Assembly: GCF_014303735.1 (NCBI RefSeq)
Contig: NZ_CP060296.1
Location: 434,001 to 498,000, forward strand
From: Variovorax sp. PAMC28562
Lineage (GTDB): Bacteria; Pseudomonadota; Gammaproteobacteria; Burkholderiales; Burkholderiaceae_C
Direction: 5' to 3'
DNA: 64,000 nt
Positions 1-8,983 of this stretch are shown here, piece by piece. The position numbers and the translations under genes are program-made. The notes below the pieces were generated by a model. It was not told where the DNA came from and searched no databases. It saw nothing but the letters and a program-made list of their open reading frames with translations. Each line of letters opens with the position of its first letter. The first letter of the stretch is position 1.

Positions 1-767
1 CCGACGATGCCAACATTCCCGATGCTGTCGCGAGCCAGTTGGCCGACGTATTCGCGGGAGATGTCGACTTCCGTCAATTGCGCAAGGGCGATCGATTCGC
101 TGTCGTCTACGAAACCTTCGAAGCCGACGGCCAGTCGATGCGCAGCGGCCGTATTTTGGCGGCGGAGTTCGAAAGCGGCGGCAACATCCACCAGGCGCTG
201 TGGTTCCAGGAGCCGGGCCGCAAGGGTGGCTACTTCAGGCCGAACGGCGACAGCCTGCGTCACGCGTTCCTGAGTTCGCCGGTCGAGTTTTCGCGCATCT
301 CCAGCGGTTTCGCGATGCGGATGCACCCGATTTTGAACACCTGGCGTCAACACAACGGCATTGACTTCGCGGCACCTTCGGGCACGGCGGTTCGAGCCGT
401 CGGCGATGGCGTTGTCGAATTCGCTGGGCAGCAAAGCGGCTACGGCAACATCATCATCGTCAAGCACCGAAACGACCTGAGCACCGTGTATGCGCATCTG
501 AGCCGCATGGACGTCAAGGTCGGGCAGAGCGTGGCCCAGAGCCAGTTCATCGGTGCTGTCGGCAGTACGGGCTGGGCGACCGGTCCGCATCTGCATTTCG
601 AGTACCGGGTGAACGGTGAATACACCGACCCGGCGGTCATCGCCAAACAGGACGGCGACATGACGCCGATCGCGGCAGCATCGCGTCCCGCGTTCGAGAA
701 ATTGGCGGTCGCATCGCGCACCGAATTGGCAGCCGCGTTCTCTGTGGTCCAGGCCAGCGCAGACTGA
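1..767 (+). CDS. M23 family (LytM-type) metallopeptidase, 5'-truncated by window edge
   Basis: C-terminal 254 residues of a zinc peptidase that cleaves peptidoglycan cross-links in the periplasm. The frame is open from base 3, so the start lies outside the window and the ATG at 39 is internal. The LytM domain shows the first zinc motif, H-N-G-I-D followed by FAAPSGT, and the last motif, GPHLHFEY. A substrate-groove-like region precedes the domain, as in MepM/YebA-type enzymes. The gene lies 26 bases before anmK, which recycles anhydro-MurNAc, so the pair fits cell-wall turnover. Family assignment is firm; the exact peptide specificity cannot be read from this fragment. Confidence 0.9.
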   Translation, partial: DDANIPDAVASQLADVFAGDVDFRQLRKGDRFAVVYETFEADGQSMRSGRILAAEFESGGNIHQALWFQEPGRKGGYFRPNGDSLRHAFLSSPVEFSRISSGFAMRMHPILNTWRQHNGIDFAAPSGTAVRAVGDGVVEFAGQQSGYGNIIIVKHRNDLSTVYAHLSRMDVKVGQSVAQSQFIGAVGSTGWATGPHLHFEYRVNGEYTDPAVIAKQDGDMTPIAAASRPAFEKLAVASRTELAAAFSVVQASAD

Positions 768-793
768 CCGACCGCACCATCGAACACAACAAA

Positions 794-1933
794 ATGGCCG
801 ATCTGCAGATGGCCAACCTGTTCATCGGCTTGATGTCGGGCACTTCGCTCGACGGCGTCGACGGCGTCATCGCCGATTTCTCGGCCGGCGGCATTGCGGT
901 CAAGGCGCATGCCACGGCGCCGTTTTCGGTCGGACTGCGCACCGAATTGCTGGCGCTGAACACACCCGATGGCGTCAACGAGCTACACCGTGCGGCGCTT
1001 GCAGGCAACGCGCTGGCGCGGGTGTACGCAGCGGTCACGCAGGATTTGCTCGACCACGCTAATGTAGGTGCCGAAGCCATTGCCGCCATCGGGGCCCATG
1101 GCCAGACTGTGCGCCATCGGCCAGGCGAATTCGACGATATTGGCTACACGCTTCAGCTCAACAACCCCGCGCTGCTCGCCGAACTGACCGGCATCGACGT
1201 CGTTGCTGAATTCCGGACCCGCGATGTCGCAGCCGGCGGTCAGGGCGCACCGCTGGTGCCAGCGTTCCATCGCGCGCTGTTCTCGCTAGAAAATGACGCC
1301 GTTGCTGTCCTGAATCTCGGTGGTATTTCCAACCTCAGTTTGCTGCCCGCCACATCGGGCGAAGCGATCACCGTGCTCGGCTTCGATTGCGGCCCCGGCA
1401 ATGCGCTGCTGGACCACTGGTGTCAAACCCACCTGGGCCAGCCATATGACGCTGGCGGCGCTTGGGCTGCCAGTGGGCGAGTGCTACCCGACTTGCTCGA
1501 GCGCCTGCTGCGCGATGCCTACTTTGCCAAGGCGCCTCCGAAAAGCACCGGGCGCGACCGATTCAATCCCACTTGGCTCGCCGCGCAGTTGCAGCACGCC
1601 AGCAGCGCTGATGCCGCGGATGTGCAGGCAACGCTTGCCGAGCTGACCGCCAGTTGCTGTGCCGCGGGCGTGATCCGCTACGGCATCGACAGCAAGACCT
1701 TGATCGTGTGCGGCGGCGGAGCGCTGAACGACCACCTGCTCGCCCGGTTGCGCGCACTTCTCCCCGGTGTCGAGCTGAAGTCGTCGGCTGAACGGGGCCT
1801 GCCACCACAACAGGTCGAAGCGGCAGCATTTGCGTGGCTGGCCCGTTGTACGGTGCGCCGAGAGACGGGCAACCTTGCCAGCGTGACCGGCGCCAAGGGC
1901 GCGCGGGTGCTGGGCGCCATCTACCCTGCTTGA
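794..1933 (+). CDS. anmK: Anhydro-N-acetylmuramic acid kinase
   Basis: AnmK phosphorylates and opens 1,6-anhydro-MurNAc to MurNAc-6-phosphate during recycling of cell-wall sugars in the cytoplasm. The 379-residue length is normal for the family. The ATP-binding motif GTSLDGVD is at residues 16-23, and a second ASKHA-fold motif, [12 protein letters not shown], is near residue 200. The catalytic Asp is the one in LDGVD. ATG at 794 is used; an in-frame ATG five codons later (809) is an equally possible start. It follows the M23 peptidase gene on the same strand and is probably co-transcribed with it. Confidence 0.95.
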   Translation: MADLQMANLFIGLMSGTSLDGVDGVIADFSAGGIAVKAHATAPFSVGLRTELLALNTPDGVNELHRAALAGNALARVYAAVTQDLLDHANVGAEAIAAIGAHGQTVRHRPGEFDDIGYTLQLNNPALLAELTGIDVVAEFRTRDVAAGGQGAPLVPAFHRALFSLENDAVAVLNLGGISNLSLLPATSGEAITVLGFDCGPGNALLDHWCQTHLGQPYDAGGAWAASGRVLPDLLERLLRDAYFAKAPPKSTGRDRFNPTWLAAQLQHASSADAADVQATLAELTASCCAAGVIRYGIDSKTLIVCGGGALNDHLLARLRALLPGVELKSSAERGLPPQQVEAAAFAWLARCTVRRETGNLASVTGAKGARVLGAIYPA

Positions 1934-2030
1934 CTGGAGGCCTGCCTGGCCTGGACTTGCTGGTGGACCCAAGCGGCGGCGTGGCGGGTAGCTTGTGCTG
2001 GTCGCTGGTCGCAGCAGTCGGCGCTTCAGC

Positions 2031-2345
2031 CCCGAGAAAGAACAACAAGATGGCGGAGAAGAAGACGCGGCGCGTACCAAAACGGTCGGCGATCAAGCCC
2101 GAGGCTGGGATCAGCACCGCCATCGTGAGCGCATAGGCCACCACGACCCACTGCATGCGCAATGGGCTTTCTCCCAGGCTCGCCGCCATGGCGGGCAATG
2201 CGGTGTTGATGATGGTCGCGTCGAGCGTCTGCATGAAAAAGCCGATGGCGACGAGCCAGAGCAAACTTTTGCGATAGCCCGGTGCTGGCGCCGAAGAAGG
2301 CACCGGAGAAATGGGCGTTGAATTAGATCTGACAGGAAGCGTCAT
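2031..2345 (-). pseudogene. Truncated MFS (DHA2/EmrB-like) transporter, N-terminal remnant
   Basis: The first 105 codons encode the start of a 14-TM-type drug exporter: a cytoplasmic tail, TM1 ([20 protein letters not shown], which carries the DHA2 motif D1), then a TM2-loop region ending in [21 protein letters not shown]. Homology stops abruptly near base 2031. The frame then runs on as low-complexity antisense of anmK until 1563, with no further membrane segments. A working DHA2 protein has about 450-500 residues, so most of the gene is gone. The start lies just downstream of the erpA terminator. This is decay in place, not a small functional gene, as far as sequence can tell. Confidence 0.75.
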
Positions 2346-2363
2346 CGAAAAAACTCAGGCAAC

Positions 2364-2385
2364 AAAAAAGCCGCCCTTAGGCGGC
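2364..2385 (-). terminator. Rho-independent terminator of erpA
   Basis: On the minus strand GCCGCC, a four-base loop and GGCGGC form a 6-bp stem (2370-2385) followed by six T residues (2364-2369). It lies 34 bases past the erpA stop. Confidence 0.85.
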
Positions 2386-2418
2386 TGTTCGAACAAACGC
2401 GAAGAACTTCTGCAAATC

Positions 2419-2799
2419 TCAAGCTGAGAAGCTGGAGCCGCAGCCGCAAGTGCTGGTCGCGTTCGGGTTCTTGATGACAAATTGCGCGCCCTGCAAATCT
2501 TCCTTGTAGTCGATCTCAGCGCCCACCAGATACTGGTAGCTCATGGCGTCGATCAGCAGCGAGACACCGTTCTTGGTCATCGTGGTGTCGTCTTCGTTGG
2601 CGATCTCGTCGAACGTAAAACCATACGAGAAACCAGAACATCCGCCACCCTGCACGAAGACACGCAGCTTGAGTTCAGGGTTGCCTTCTTCGGCGATCAG
2701 ATCAGCCACCTTCGCGGCGGCGCTGTCAGTAAACAAAATCGGCTCCGGCATTTCCGGAACAGGCATTTCAGAAACGGTATTTTCGGCAACGGCGCTCAT
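2419..2799 (-). CDS. erpA: Iron-sulfur cluster insertion protein ErpA
   Basis: A-type carrier that delivers Fe-S clusters to apo-enzymes in the cytoplasm. The three ligand cysteines are present: C54 in [10 protein letters not shown], and C118 and C120 in the terminal CGCGSSF. The 126 residues match the family with a short Glu/Pro-rich N-terminal extension. ATG at 2799 is chosen because AGGAG sits about eight bases upstream and the ErpA fold begins soon after; the open frame extends further upstream through the rpsI terminator, which cannot be coding. It has its own terminator and lies downstream of rpsI on the same strand. Confidence 0.95.
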   Translation of the reverse strand: MSAVAENTVSEMPVPEMPEPILFTDSAAAKVADLIAEEGNPELKLRVFVQGGGCSGFSYGFTFDEIANEDDTTMTKNGVSLLIDAMSYQYLVGAEIDYKEDLQGAQFVIKNPNATSTCGCGSSFSA

Positions 2800-2872
2800 G
2801 TGAGTACTCCTGTAAGTGCGGCCAAACGTGCGGGCACGTGCAGCCAATGGAGGTGATGCTACTGCAACAAGC

Positions 2873-2892
2873 AAAAAACCGCCCGAAGGCGG
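2873..2892 (-). terminator. Rho-independent terminator of rplM-rpsI
   Basis: Minus-strand stem CCGCC/GGCGG closed by a TTCG tetraloop (2879-2892), followed by six T residues (2873-2878). It lies 49 bases after the rpsI stop and separates the ribosomal operon from erpA. Confidence 0.85.
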
Positions 2893-2941
2893 CGTTTTGA
2901 CTGCGAGGGCAGTAAGCCCAAACAGCAGCTCCAAAAGCGAA

Positions 2942-3334
2942 TTAACGCTTTGAGAATTGCTTCCGGCGGCGAGCAGAGTGCAAGCCGACCTTCTTCCGCT
3001 CGACTTCGCGCGCATCGCGCGTCACGAAGCCAGCCTGGCTCAACACCGGCTTGAGCGTCGCGTCGTAGTCGATCAGTGCACGGGTGATGCCGTGGCGCGC
3101 CGCGCCGGCCTGGCCCGATTCGCCGCCGCCATTCACGTTGATCATGATGTCGAAAGCTTCGACGTTGTTCGTCAGGAACAGCGGCTGCTTCGCGATCATG
3201 ATGGACGTTTCGCGGCCAAAGTAGGCCTGAATATCCTTGCCATTGATCGTGATCTTGCCGGTACCCTTTTTCATGAACACACGGGCGACGCTCGATTTGC
3301 GACGGCCGGTGCCATTGTTCCATTCACCGATCAT
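2942..3334 (-). CDS. rpsI: 30S ribosomal protein S9
   Basis: S9 binds the 3' domain of 16S rRNA and its C-terminal tail reaches the tRNA P site. The 130-residue length is standard. The protein starts [19 protein letters not shown] and ends in the conserved basic tail RRRKQFSKR, both typical. [15 protein letters not shown] is the family core. Its ATG overlaps the rplM stop by four bases, so translation of the two is likely coupled. A rho-independent terminator follows. Confidence 0.98.
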   Translation of the reverse strand: MIGEWNNGTGRRKSSVARVFMKKGTGKITINGKDIQAYFGRETSIMIAKQPLFLTNNVEAFDIMINVNGGGESGQAGAARHGITRALIDYDATLKPVLSQAGFVTRDAREVERKKVGLHSARRRKQFSKR

Positions 3335-3801
3335 TTGGCGGCCTCACGTTGGGCGTTGGTGGACAAGCCTGCAATTTCCAGCACTTTGGGCTGTTGCGCG
3401 GTATGCGGGTGCTCTGCGCCACCGTAGACCTTGAGCTTCTTGATCATGGCGTAGCCGAGCGGGCCCTTGGGCAGCATGCCCTTGACGGCCTTTTCCAGCG
3501 CGCGGCCGGGATGCTTGGCTTGCATGTCGCGAAAGTTCGTAGCCGAAATACCGCCCGGGTAGCCCGAGTGACGGTAGTAGATCTTGTCGATCGGCTTGGC
3601 ACCGGTGACACGAAGCTGGGCTGCATTGATGATGACGATGAAGTCACCGGTATCGACGTGAGGCGTGTAAATGGCCTTGTGTTTGCCGCGCAAACGGAGA
3701 GCAACTTCGCTGGCTACTCGTCCGAGGACCTTGTCGGTCGCGTCAACCACAAACCACTCGTGCACCACGTCAGCGGGTTTGGCGCTGAAAGTTTTGGTCA
3801 T
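3331..3801 (-). CDS. rplM: 50S ribosomal protein L13
   Basis: L13 is an early assembly protein of the large subunit. The body, from [20 protein letters not shown] to AQQPKVLEI, matches betaproteobacterial L13 of about 142 residues. Here the frame continues for 13-14 more residues ([13 protein letters not shown]) before a stop that overlaps the rpsI ATG. The tail may be a lineage-specific extension. A purine-rich AAAGAGA stretch precedes the ATG. It is first gene of the rplM-rpsI operon and is divergent from rlmJ, with a 161-bp promoter region between them. Confidence 0.97.
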   Translation of the reverse strand: MTKTFSAKPADVVHEWFVVDATDKVLGRVASEVALRLRGKHKAIYTPHVDTGDFIVIINAAQLRVTGAKPIDKIYYRHSGYPGGISATNFRDMQAKHPGRALEKAVKGMLPKGPLGYAMIKKLKVYGGAEHPHTAQQPKVLEIAGLSTNAQREAAK

Positions 3802-3962
3802 GAGATTCTCTTTAAAAGAGGGTTTGGCGGGCCCTTTTCCACGGTCGGCGTTCCTCTGACGGGAATCTCATAGGTGGGGTTCAGGCTTCGCCGCGGGGCC
3901 ACAAAAGCGCTGCGAAGCCTTCGATTATATAAAGATTCGGCGCTGGCGGGTACCATCGACCC

Positions 3963-4859
3963 ATGTTCAGTTACCGCCACGCCTTCCACGCCGGCAACCA
4001 CGCCGACGTGCTCAAGCACACGGTGTTGATCGCCACGCTCACTCATTTGCTCGAAAAAGACGCGGCGCTGACCGTGGTGGACACGCATGCCGGCGCCGGG
4101 CTATACCGTCTGGATGGCGACTACGCCGACACCAGCGGGGAGGCGGCAGAAGGTCTGTTGCGACTGATGGCAGCCAAGCCGAAAGGCGGCGCACCCCTCG
4201 CGGACGCCATCGCCCGCTACCTCGGCGTCATCGCCGACTTCAACCCGAAGGGCGGCGCCAAGATCTATCCTGGCTCGCCTTTCATCGTCCAGCACCTGTT
4301 GCGGGACCATGACCGGTTGAAACTGTACGAGTTGCATCCGACCGATGCCAAAACCCTCGGCGCCAACATCGCGCAACTCGATGCAGGTCGGCAAATTGCC
4401 GTCCTGCGCGAAGACGGTTTCTTGAGCGCCAGCAAATTCTTGCCCCCCCCATCGCGTCGCGCATTGGTGCTGATGGACCCAAGCTACGAGATCAAAAGCG
4501 ACTACGGCCGCGTGCTCGAGTTCGCGGCCGAAGCGCTCAAGCGATTCGCCACCGGCACCTACGCCGTCTGGTATCCGATCATTCCGAGGCCTGAAGCGCA
4601 CGATTTGCCGCGGCGACTCAAGACGATGGCGACCAAGGCCGGCAAGTCGTGGCTGCACGCGACGCTCACCGTAAAGTCCAGCAAGCTGACATCCACGCCC
4701 ACTGGCGAGACCAAGCGACCCGGCCTGCCAGCCAGCGGCATGTTTTTGATCAATCCGCCATTTACCTTGAAACCGCAATTGGCCGCGGCGTTGCCTCAGT
4801 TGGTAGAGCTTTTGGCGCAAGACCGCCACGCGGCGTTTTCGCTCGACAGCGGCGGCTGA
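3963..4859 (+). CDS. rlmJ: 23S rRNA (adenine(2030)-N6)-methyltransferase RlmJ
   Basis: RlmJ methylates N6 of A2030 in 23S rRNA using SAM. The start MFSYRHAFHAGNHADVLKH is diagnostic of the family and carries the RNA-binding/SAM loop. DTHAGAGLY (around residue 40) is the SAM motif. The catalytic N6-adenine motif is DPSY in MDPSYEIKSDYG near residue 170; E. coli has DPPY, so the second Pro is Ser here. At 298 residues it is slightly longer than the 280 of E. coli. Single gene, divergent from rplM. Confidence 0.93.
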   Translation: MFSYRHAFHAGNHADVLKHTVLIATLTHLLEKDAALTVVDTHAGAGLYRLDGDYADTSGEAAEGLLRLMAAKPKGGAPLADAIARYLGVIADFNPKGGAKIYPGSPFIVQHLLRDHDRLKLYELHPTDAKTLGANIAQLDAGRQIAVLREDGFLSASKFLPPPSRRALVLMDPSYEIKSDYGRVLEFAAEALKRFATGTYAVWYPIIPRPEAHDLPRRLKTMATKAGKSWLHATLTVKSSKLTSTPTGETKRPGLPASGMFLINPPFTLKPQLAAALPQLVELLAQDRHAAFSLDSGG

Positions 4860-4898
4860 GTTCCGGCGCTTCTGCGGCCGTTCATTCAACGCCGATAT

Positions 4899-5633
4899 CT
4901 AGCGGCGTTTGCGATTCGATGATTTGACCGGTACCTTCCGCGTGCTTGAAGGCGACGCCGCAGAATCACCCGCCATCGGCGCAGCGGCGAAGTCGACGGC
5001 CGCGCCGCTGCAACGCATGTCTTTCTTGTCGATCACCGACAACGCAACCTGCTTGATCCCCATTGCCGTCAGCCCGATCTGATCTGCTGCGGCGCGGCTC
5101 AGATCGATGATGCGACCCAGCGCATAGGGCCCCCGATCGTTAATGCGCACCAACACCTCCTTGCCATTCACCAGGCTTCGCACGCAGACACGCGTGTTGA
5201 ACGGCAGTGTCTTGTGAGCGGCCGTGAATGCGGTCATGTCGAAGCGCTCTCCGTTGGCAGTCTTTCGCTGGTGAAACTGGATGCCGTACCAGGATGCGCC
5301 ACCGCGCTCGAAGATTTCGCGAGGGCCTTCGTCACCGGGGACGCCATCGTCCGGCGAGAGTTCGCCAGTTCCTGAGATGGAGAGGTCGTAGCGCACCGAC
5401 GGCACTTGCGAACGTGGGGCGGCACCGGCCGGCACCGCAAGCTCGCGTGGCAACGGCCGTAGCCGAGAGCGCCCCGATGAATCCGCTGACGCGTCAGCTT
5501 TGGGCGCAGTGGCATCGGGCGGCGGTGTGCCGCAGGCCGCAAGCAGACACAGCAAACCGGCCAGCGCGCCTCGCAGCGCGCGACGCGATCCGGTCCACCC
5601 CGCATGGCGGGCGGCCGGGCACGCGACATTCAC
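4899..5633 (-). CDS. rlpA: RlpA-family septal/peptidoglycan lipoprotein
   Basis: RlpA proteins are outer-membrane lipoproteins with a double-psi beta-barrel that bind or cleave denuded glycan strands. GTG at 5633 is used because it overlaps the metF TGA (GTGA) and gives an N-terminus with an immediate lipoprotein signal ending in LLAAC (Cys 34). A Pro/Ser-rich linker follows, then the DPBB domain with ASWYG, the F-T-A-A-H stretch, V-R-I-N-DRGP (catalytic-type Asp) and the IDLSRAAA segment. No SPOR domain follows the barrel, unlike E. coli RlpA. It is the last gene of the ahcY operon, an unexpected companion for SAM-cycle genes. Confidence 0.85.
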   Translation of the reverse strand: MNVACPAARHAGWTGSRRALRGALAGLLCLLAACGTPPPDATAPKADASADSSGRSRLRPLPRELAVPAGAAPRSQVPSVRYDLSISGTGELSPDDGVPGDEGPREIFERGGASWYGIQFHQRKTANGERFDMTAFTAAHKTLPFNTRVCVRSLVNGKEVLVRINDRGPYALGRIIDLSRAAADQIGLTAMGIKQVALSVIDKKDMRCSGAAVDFAAAPMAGDSAASPSSTRKVPVKSSNRKRR

Positions 5634-6454
5634 TCGATGCGCTCCAGAACTCCCAAGGTCGCAGCAGCCTGGTTCATCGTGTAGAAATGAAGGGCAGGTG
5701 CGCCGCCGTCTCGCAGACGCACGCACAGGTCGGTGACGACATCGAGCCCGAACGCCTTGATCGACGCCGTATCGTCACCAAAACCCTGCAGCCGCAGACG
5801 AATCCAGCGAGGAATCTCGGCGCCACAGGCGTCCGAGAAACGCATGAGCTGGGTCGAGTTGGTGATCGGCATGACGCCCGGCACGACAGGCACGTCGAGC
5901 TTCAACTTGCGGGCTTCATCCACAAACCGAAAGTAGGCCTCGGCACTGAAAAAATACTGCGTGATGGCCGAATCGGCGCCCGCTTCGACCTTGGCCGCAT
6001 AAGCCCGCAAGTCGGCCTCGGGCGAGCGCGATTGCGGGTGCACTTCAGGGTAGCAAGCGACCTCGATATGAAAGTCGCGACCCGTCTCTTCGCGAATGAA
6101 CGAGACCAGATCGCTTGCGTACAAAAACTCGCCGCCAACGCCGTAGCCGCTGGGCAAATCGCCACGCAATGCGACCAGCCGCTTGACGCCCATCGCCTTG
6201 AGTTCGGCCAACTGCATGCGCACGGTTGCCTTGGTCGAACCGATGCACGAGAAGTGGCTCGCCGCATCAACGCCCTCGCCCAGAATTTCACGCACCGTGT
6301 TGAAGGTGCCGTCGTGCGTCGAGCCTCCGGCGCCATACGTCACCGAGCAGAATTCGGGCTTTCGCGTGTAGAGCTGCTGCCGGATTGCACGCAGCTTTGT
6401 CGCGCCCTCGACCGTCTTGGGCGGAAAAAATTCAAAGCTGAGCGGAAGGCCCAT
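5630..6454 (-). CDS. metF: Methylenetetrahydrofolate reductase
   Basis: MetF is an FAD enzyme that reduces 5,10-methylene-THF to 5-methyl-THF, the methyl donor for homocysteine remethylation. The 274-residue frame starts MGLPLSFEFFPPKT, with the conserved active-site Glu in FEFFPPK. FCSVTYGAGGS, LVALRGDLP and a C-terminal RLRLQGFGDD region follow. ATG at 6454 is chosen because AGGAG lies seven bases upstream; the open frame extends further but into tlyA. It overlaps tlyA by 23 bases. Together with ahcY it forms the homocysteine branch of the SAM cycle, and the upstream SAH riboswitch probably controls it. Confidence 0.95.
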   Translation of the reverse strand: MGLPLSFEFFPPKTVEGATKLRAIRQQLYTRKPEFCSVTYGAGGSTHDGTFNTVREILGEGVDAASHFSCIGSTKATVRMQLAELKAMGVKRLVALRGDLPSGYGVGGEFLYASDLVSFIREETGRDFHIEVACYPEVHPQSRSPEADLRAYAAKVEAGADSAITQYFFSAEAYFRFVDEARKLKLDVPVVPGVMPITNSTQLMRFSDACGAEIPRWIRLRLQGFGDDTASIKAFGLDVVTDLCVRLRDGGAPALHFYTMNQAAATLGVLERIE

Positions 6455-7274
6455 CGCCGACTCCTGGAGCGCCGTCGGCACGAACGGCGTGAATGAAAAA
6501 CTCATGGTTGCCATCGCCGCCGACGATCGGGCTGTCGAACCACTGCACAACACGCAATCCCAGCGCAGCGCAGGCTTCGCGCAAGCGTGCCTCCACGATC
6601 GGGTACATCGCCGCATCGCGCACGATGCCGCCCTTGCCGACCTGGCCCGGCTGCAGTTCGAACTGCGGCTTGACCAGCATCAGCATGCGGCCATCGGCTG
6701 CTAGAAAAGGCACCACCGCCGGCAACACCAGCGTCAGCGAAATGAACGAGAGGTCACCCACGATCAGGTCGAAGCGCGGCTCGAATTCGATTTCCATCGT
6801 CTCGGGGTCGTCTTCGGCGTCGACACTCGAAGCGATCAGGTCGACTGCGGTCAGCGCTCGCGCATTGACCTTTTCGACCGCGATCACACGCTCGTCTTCG
6901 CGCAGCTTCGCGTGCAACTGGCCGTGACCGACGTCGACCCCGACCACCTTCGCCGCACCGTGCTGCAGCAGGCAATCGGTGAAGCCTCCGGTCGACTGGC
7001 CGAGGTCGAGGCACTGCAGCCCCGTCACATCGATTCCTGCGGTATTCAAAGCCCCTTCGAGCTTGAGTCCCCCGCGCGAAACGTAGCGTGCTTCGGCGCC
7101 GTCGACCAGGTCGAGCTCGGCCGATTCAGGCAGGTCGTCGCGGTTCTTGACCACGTCACGCCATGCGTCGCTGCTGCCCGCATCGCGCCAGCGCAAACCG
7201 CCCGCAATCAAGCGAACGGCCTGCGATCGGGACGCGGCCATGCCGCGCTCCACCAACAATTGATCAGCGCGCAT
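6432..7274 (-). CDS. TlyA-family rRNA 2'-O-methyltransferase
   Basis: An N-terminal S4 RNA-binding domain (residues 1-60, MRADQLLVERGMAASRSQA) is fused to an FtsJ-like methyltransferase with the SAM motif LDLGQSTGGFTD near residue 90, where most relatives have DLGASTGG. VGDLSFISL and LVKPQFEL are further family motifs. TlyA enzymes 2'-O-methylate 16S and 23S rRNA; many proteobacterial members are annotated hemolysin A by history only. The gene starts six bases after ahcY and overlaps metF, so it is in the SAM-cycle operon, which fits an enzyme that makes SAH. The precise target nucleotide is unknown. Confidence 0.88.
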   Translation of the reverse strand: MRADQLLVERGMAASRSQAVRLIAGGLRWRDAGSSDAWRDVVKNRDDLPESAELDLVDGAEARYVSRGGLKLEGALNTAGIDVTGLQCLDLGQSTGGFTDCLLQHGAAKVVGVDVGHGQLHAKLREDERVIAVEKVNARALTAVDLIASSVDAEDDPETMEIEFEPRFDLIVGDLSFISLTLVLPAVVPFLAADGRMLMLVKPQFELQPGQVGKGGIVRDAAMYPIVEARLREACAALGLRVVQWFDSPIVGGDGNHEFFIHAVRADGAPGVGDGPSAQL

Positions 7275-7280
7275 GCGCTA

Positions 7281-8735
7281 TCAATAGCGGTAGGTGTCAG
7301 GCTTGTAAGGGCCGTTTTTATCGACACCGATGTAGGCCGCTTGCGCCGGCGTCAGTTCGGTCAGCATGGCGCCGACCTTCTTCAGGTGCAGGCGCGCGAC
7401 CTTCTCATCGAGGTGCTTGGGCAGCACGTAGACCTTGCCGGCTTCATACGCGTCGGGCTTGGTGAAAAGCTCGATCTGCGCGATGACCTGATTGGCGAAC
7501 GACGACGACATCACGAAGCTCGGGTGGCCCGTGCCGCAGCCCAGGTTCACCAGGCGACCCTTGGCCAGCAAAATGATCTTCTTGCCGTCCGGGAAGGTGA
7601 TGTGGTCGACTTGCGGCTTGATCTCTTCCCACTCGTACTTCTCGATCGACACGACATCGATTTCGTTGTCGAAGTGACCGATGTTGCAAACGATGGCCTG
7701 GTCTTTCATGGCGACCATGTGGTCGTGCGTGATGACGGACAGGTTGCCGGTCGCCGACACGAAGATATCTGCCTTGTCGGCAGCGTATTCCATGGTCACG
7801 ACCTTGTAGCCTTCCATTGCAGCCTGGAGCGCATTGATCGGATCGACCTCGGTGACCCATACCTGCGCCGACAAGGCGCGCAGCGCTTGTGCCGAGCCCT
7901 TGCCCACGTCGCCGTAGCCCACGACGACCGCCACCTTGCCGGCGATCATCACATCGGTTGCGCGCTTGATGGCGTCGACCAGAGATTCACGGCAACCGTA
8001 CAGGTTGTCGAACTTGCTCTTGGTGACCGAATCGTTCACGTTGATGGCGCGAAACTGCAGCGTGCCGTTCGCCGACATCTCGTTCAGGCGATGAACGCCC
8101 GTGGTGGTTTCTTCGGTCACGCCGATGATCTCGGCGGCTTTGCGGGTGTACCAGGTGCTGTCGATAGCGATCTTGGCCTTGATCGCGGCGTAAAGGATGC
8201 GCTCTTCTTCGCTGGTCGGGTTCGCGAGAACGCCCAGGTCTTTTTCAGCGCGCTGGCCCAAATGCATCAGCAACGTGGCGTCGCCGCCGTCGTCCAGGAT
8301 CATGTTGGGGCCTTCGCCCTTCGAGCCCTTGGGTCCGAAGTCGAAAATGGCGTGGGTGTAGTCCCAGTAGTCGGTCAGCGTCTCGCCCTTGACGGCGAAC
8401 ACTGGCGTGCCAGCGGCTGCGATGGCGGCGGCTGCGTGGTCTTGCGTCGAGAAGATGTTGCACGATGCCCAGCGGACGTCGGCGCCGAGGGCTTGCAGCG
8501 TTTCGATCAGCACCGCGGTTTGAATCGTCATGTGGATCGAGCCGGTGATGCGCGCGCCCTTGAGCGGGTGCGACTTCGCGAACTCGGAGCGAATGGCCAT
8601 CAGGCCCGGCATTTCGGTCTCCGCGATGCGGATTTCCTTGCGGCCCCAAGCGGCCAGCGTGATGTCGGCGATGGCCTGATCGGTCAATTTGAGAGGGATT
8701 GCGACGGCGGATGCGGATTCGAGAACAGCGCTCAT
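7281..8735 (-). CDS. ahcY: Adenosylhomocysteinase
   Basis: AhcY hydrolyses S-adenosylhomocysteine to adenosine and homocysteine with bound NAD, relieving inhibition of methyltransferases. The 484 residues include the roughly 40-residue insert common to proteobacterial enzymes. Visible motifs are [17 protein letters not shown], the substrate/NAD loop [23 protein letters not shown] (NAD Rossmann) and the C-terminal KPDTYRY that contacts the neighbouring NAD. GGAG lies upstream of the ATG. It is the first gene of ahcY-tlyA-metF-rlpA and is preceded by an SAH riboswitch. Confidence 0.98.
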   Translation of the reverse strand: MSAVLESASAVAIPLKLTDQAIADITLAAWGRKEIRIAETEMPGLMAIRSEFAKSHPLKGARITGSIHMTIQTAVLIETLQALGADVRWASCNIFSTQDHAAAAIAAAGTPVFAVKGETLTDYWDYTHAIFDFGPKGSKGEGPNMILDDGGDATLLMHLGQRAEKDLGVLANPTSEEERILYAAIKAKIAIDSTWYTRKAAEIIGVTEETTTGVHRLNEMSANGTLQFRAINVNDSVTKSKFDNLYGCRESLVDAIKRATDVMIAGKVAVVVGYGDVGKGSAQALRALSAQVWVTEVDPINALQAAMEGYKVVTMEYAADKADIFVSATGNLSVITHDHMVAMKDQAIVCNIGHFDNEIDVVSIEKYEWEEIKPQVDHITFPDGKKIILLAKGRLVNLGCGTGHPSFVMSSSFANQVIAQIELFTKPDAYEAGKVYVLPKHLDEKVARLHLKKVGAMLTELTPAQAAYIGVDKNGPYKPDTYRY

Positions 8736-8814
8736 AAGAACTCCAAAGCAAGTTTGAGAATTGCCGCCGCGCTCGGGAAGGTAGACCTATAGATCGACTC
8801 ACCGCGAGAACAGC

Positions 8815-8880
8815 GGTTGAGCGTGGTTGCGATGTGGTCCGAGCCTCACGCCTGATGGCGCTGCAACGCTCCTCGGAACG
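8815..8880 (-). promoter_or_regulatory. SAH riboswitch (leader of ahcY)
   Basis: Read on the minus strand, the leader carries the SAH-riboswitch core. CCGAG (8872-8876) pairs with CTCGG (8839-8843). GAGCGTTGCAGCG follows the first strand, and a GCGCC/GGCG(T) hairpin with an ATCA loop lies between. A downstream CAACCACGCTC segment (about 8816-8827) is complementary to GAGCG of the first strand, giving the LL-type pseudoknot. This is the arrangement of the RF01057 family, which senses S-adenosylhomocysteine and raises ahcY expression. About 80 bases of leader, with an ACCGC/GCGGT hairpin, separate it from the ahcY start. Confidence 0.88.
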
Positions 8881-8983
8881 ACGAATTTTAGCGCAGACGC
8901 CCGATTGCGTGCGTCACCGCCCGGAAGGGTCGGCGTCACCGCCGACAAACCGAAATTCCTGCGGCGCATTACCCTCGTGCGAT

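Noticed and set aside
1563..2030. Continuation of the MFS frame into anmK
   Set aside because: No membrane segments or MFS motifs after residue 105; it is antisense of anmK.
3963..4859. RlmJ judged inactive because DPPY is DPSY
   Set aside because: Ser at this position also occurs in N6-adenine methyltransferases, and the rest of the protein is conserved.
4899..5726. RlpA start at the upstream ATG (5726)
   Set aside because: It would add 31 residues lying inside metF and hide the lipoprotein signal; the GTG overlapping the metF stop is better.
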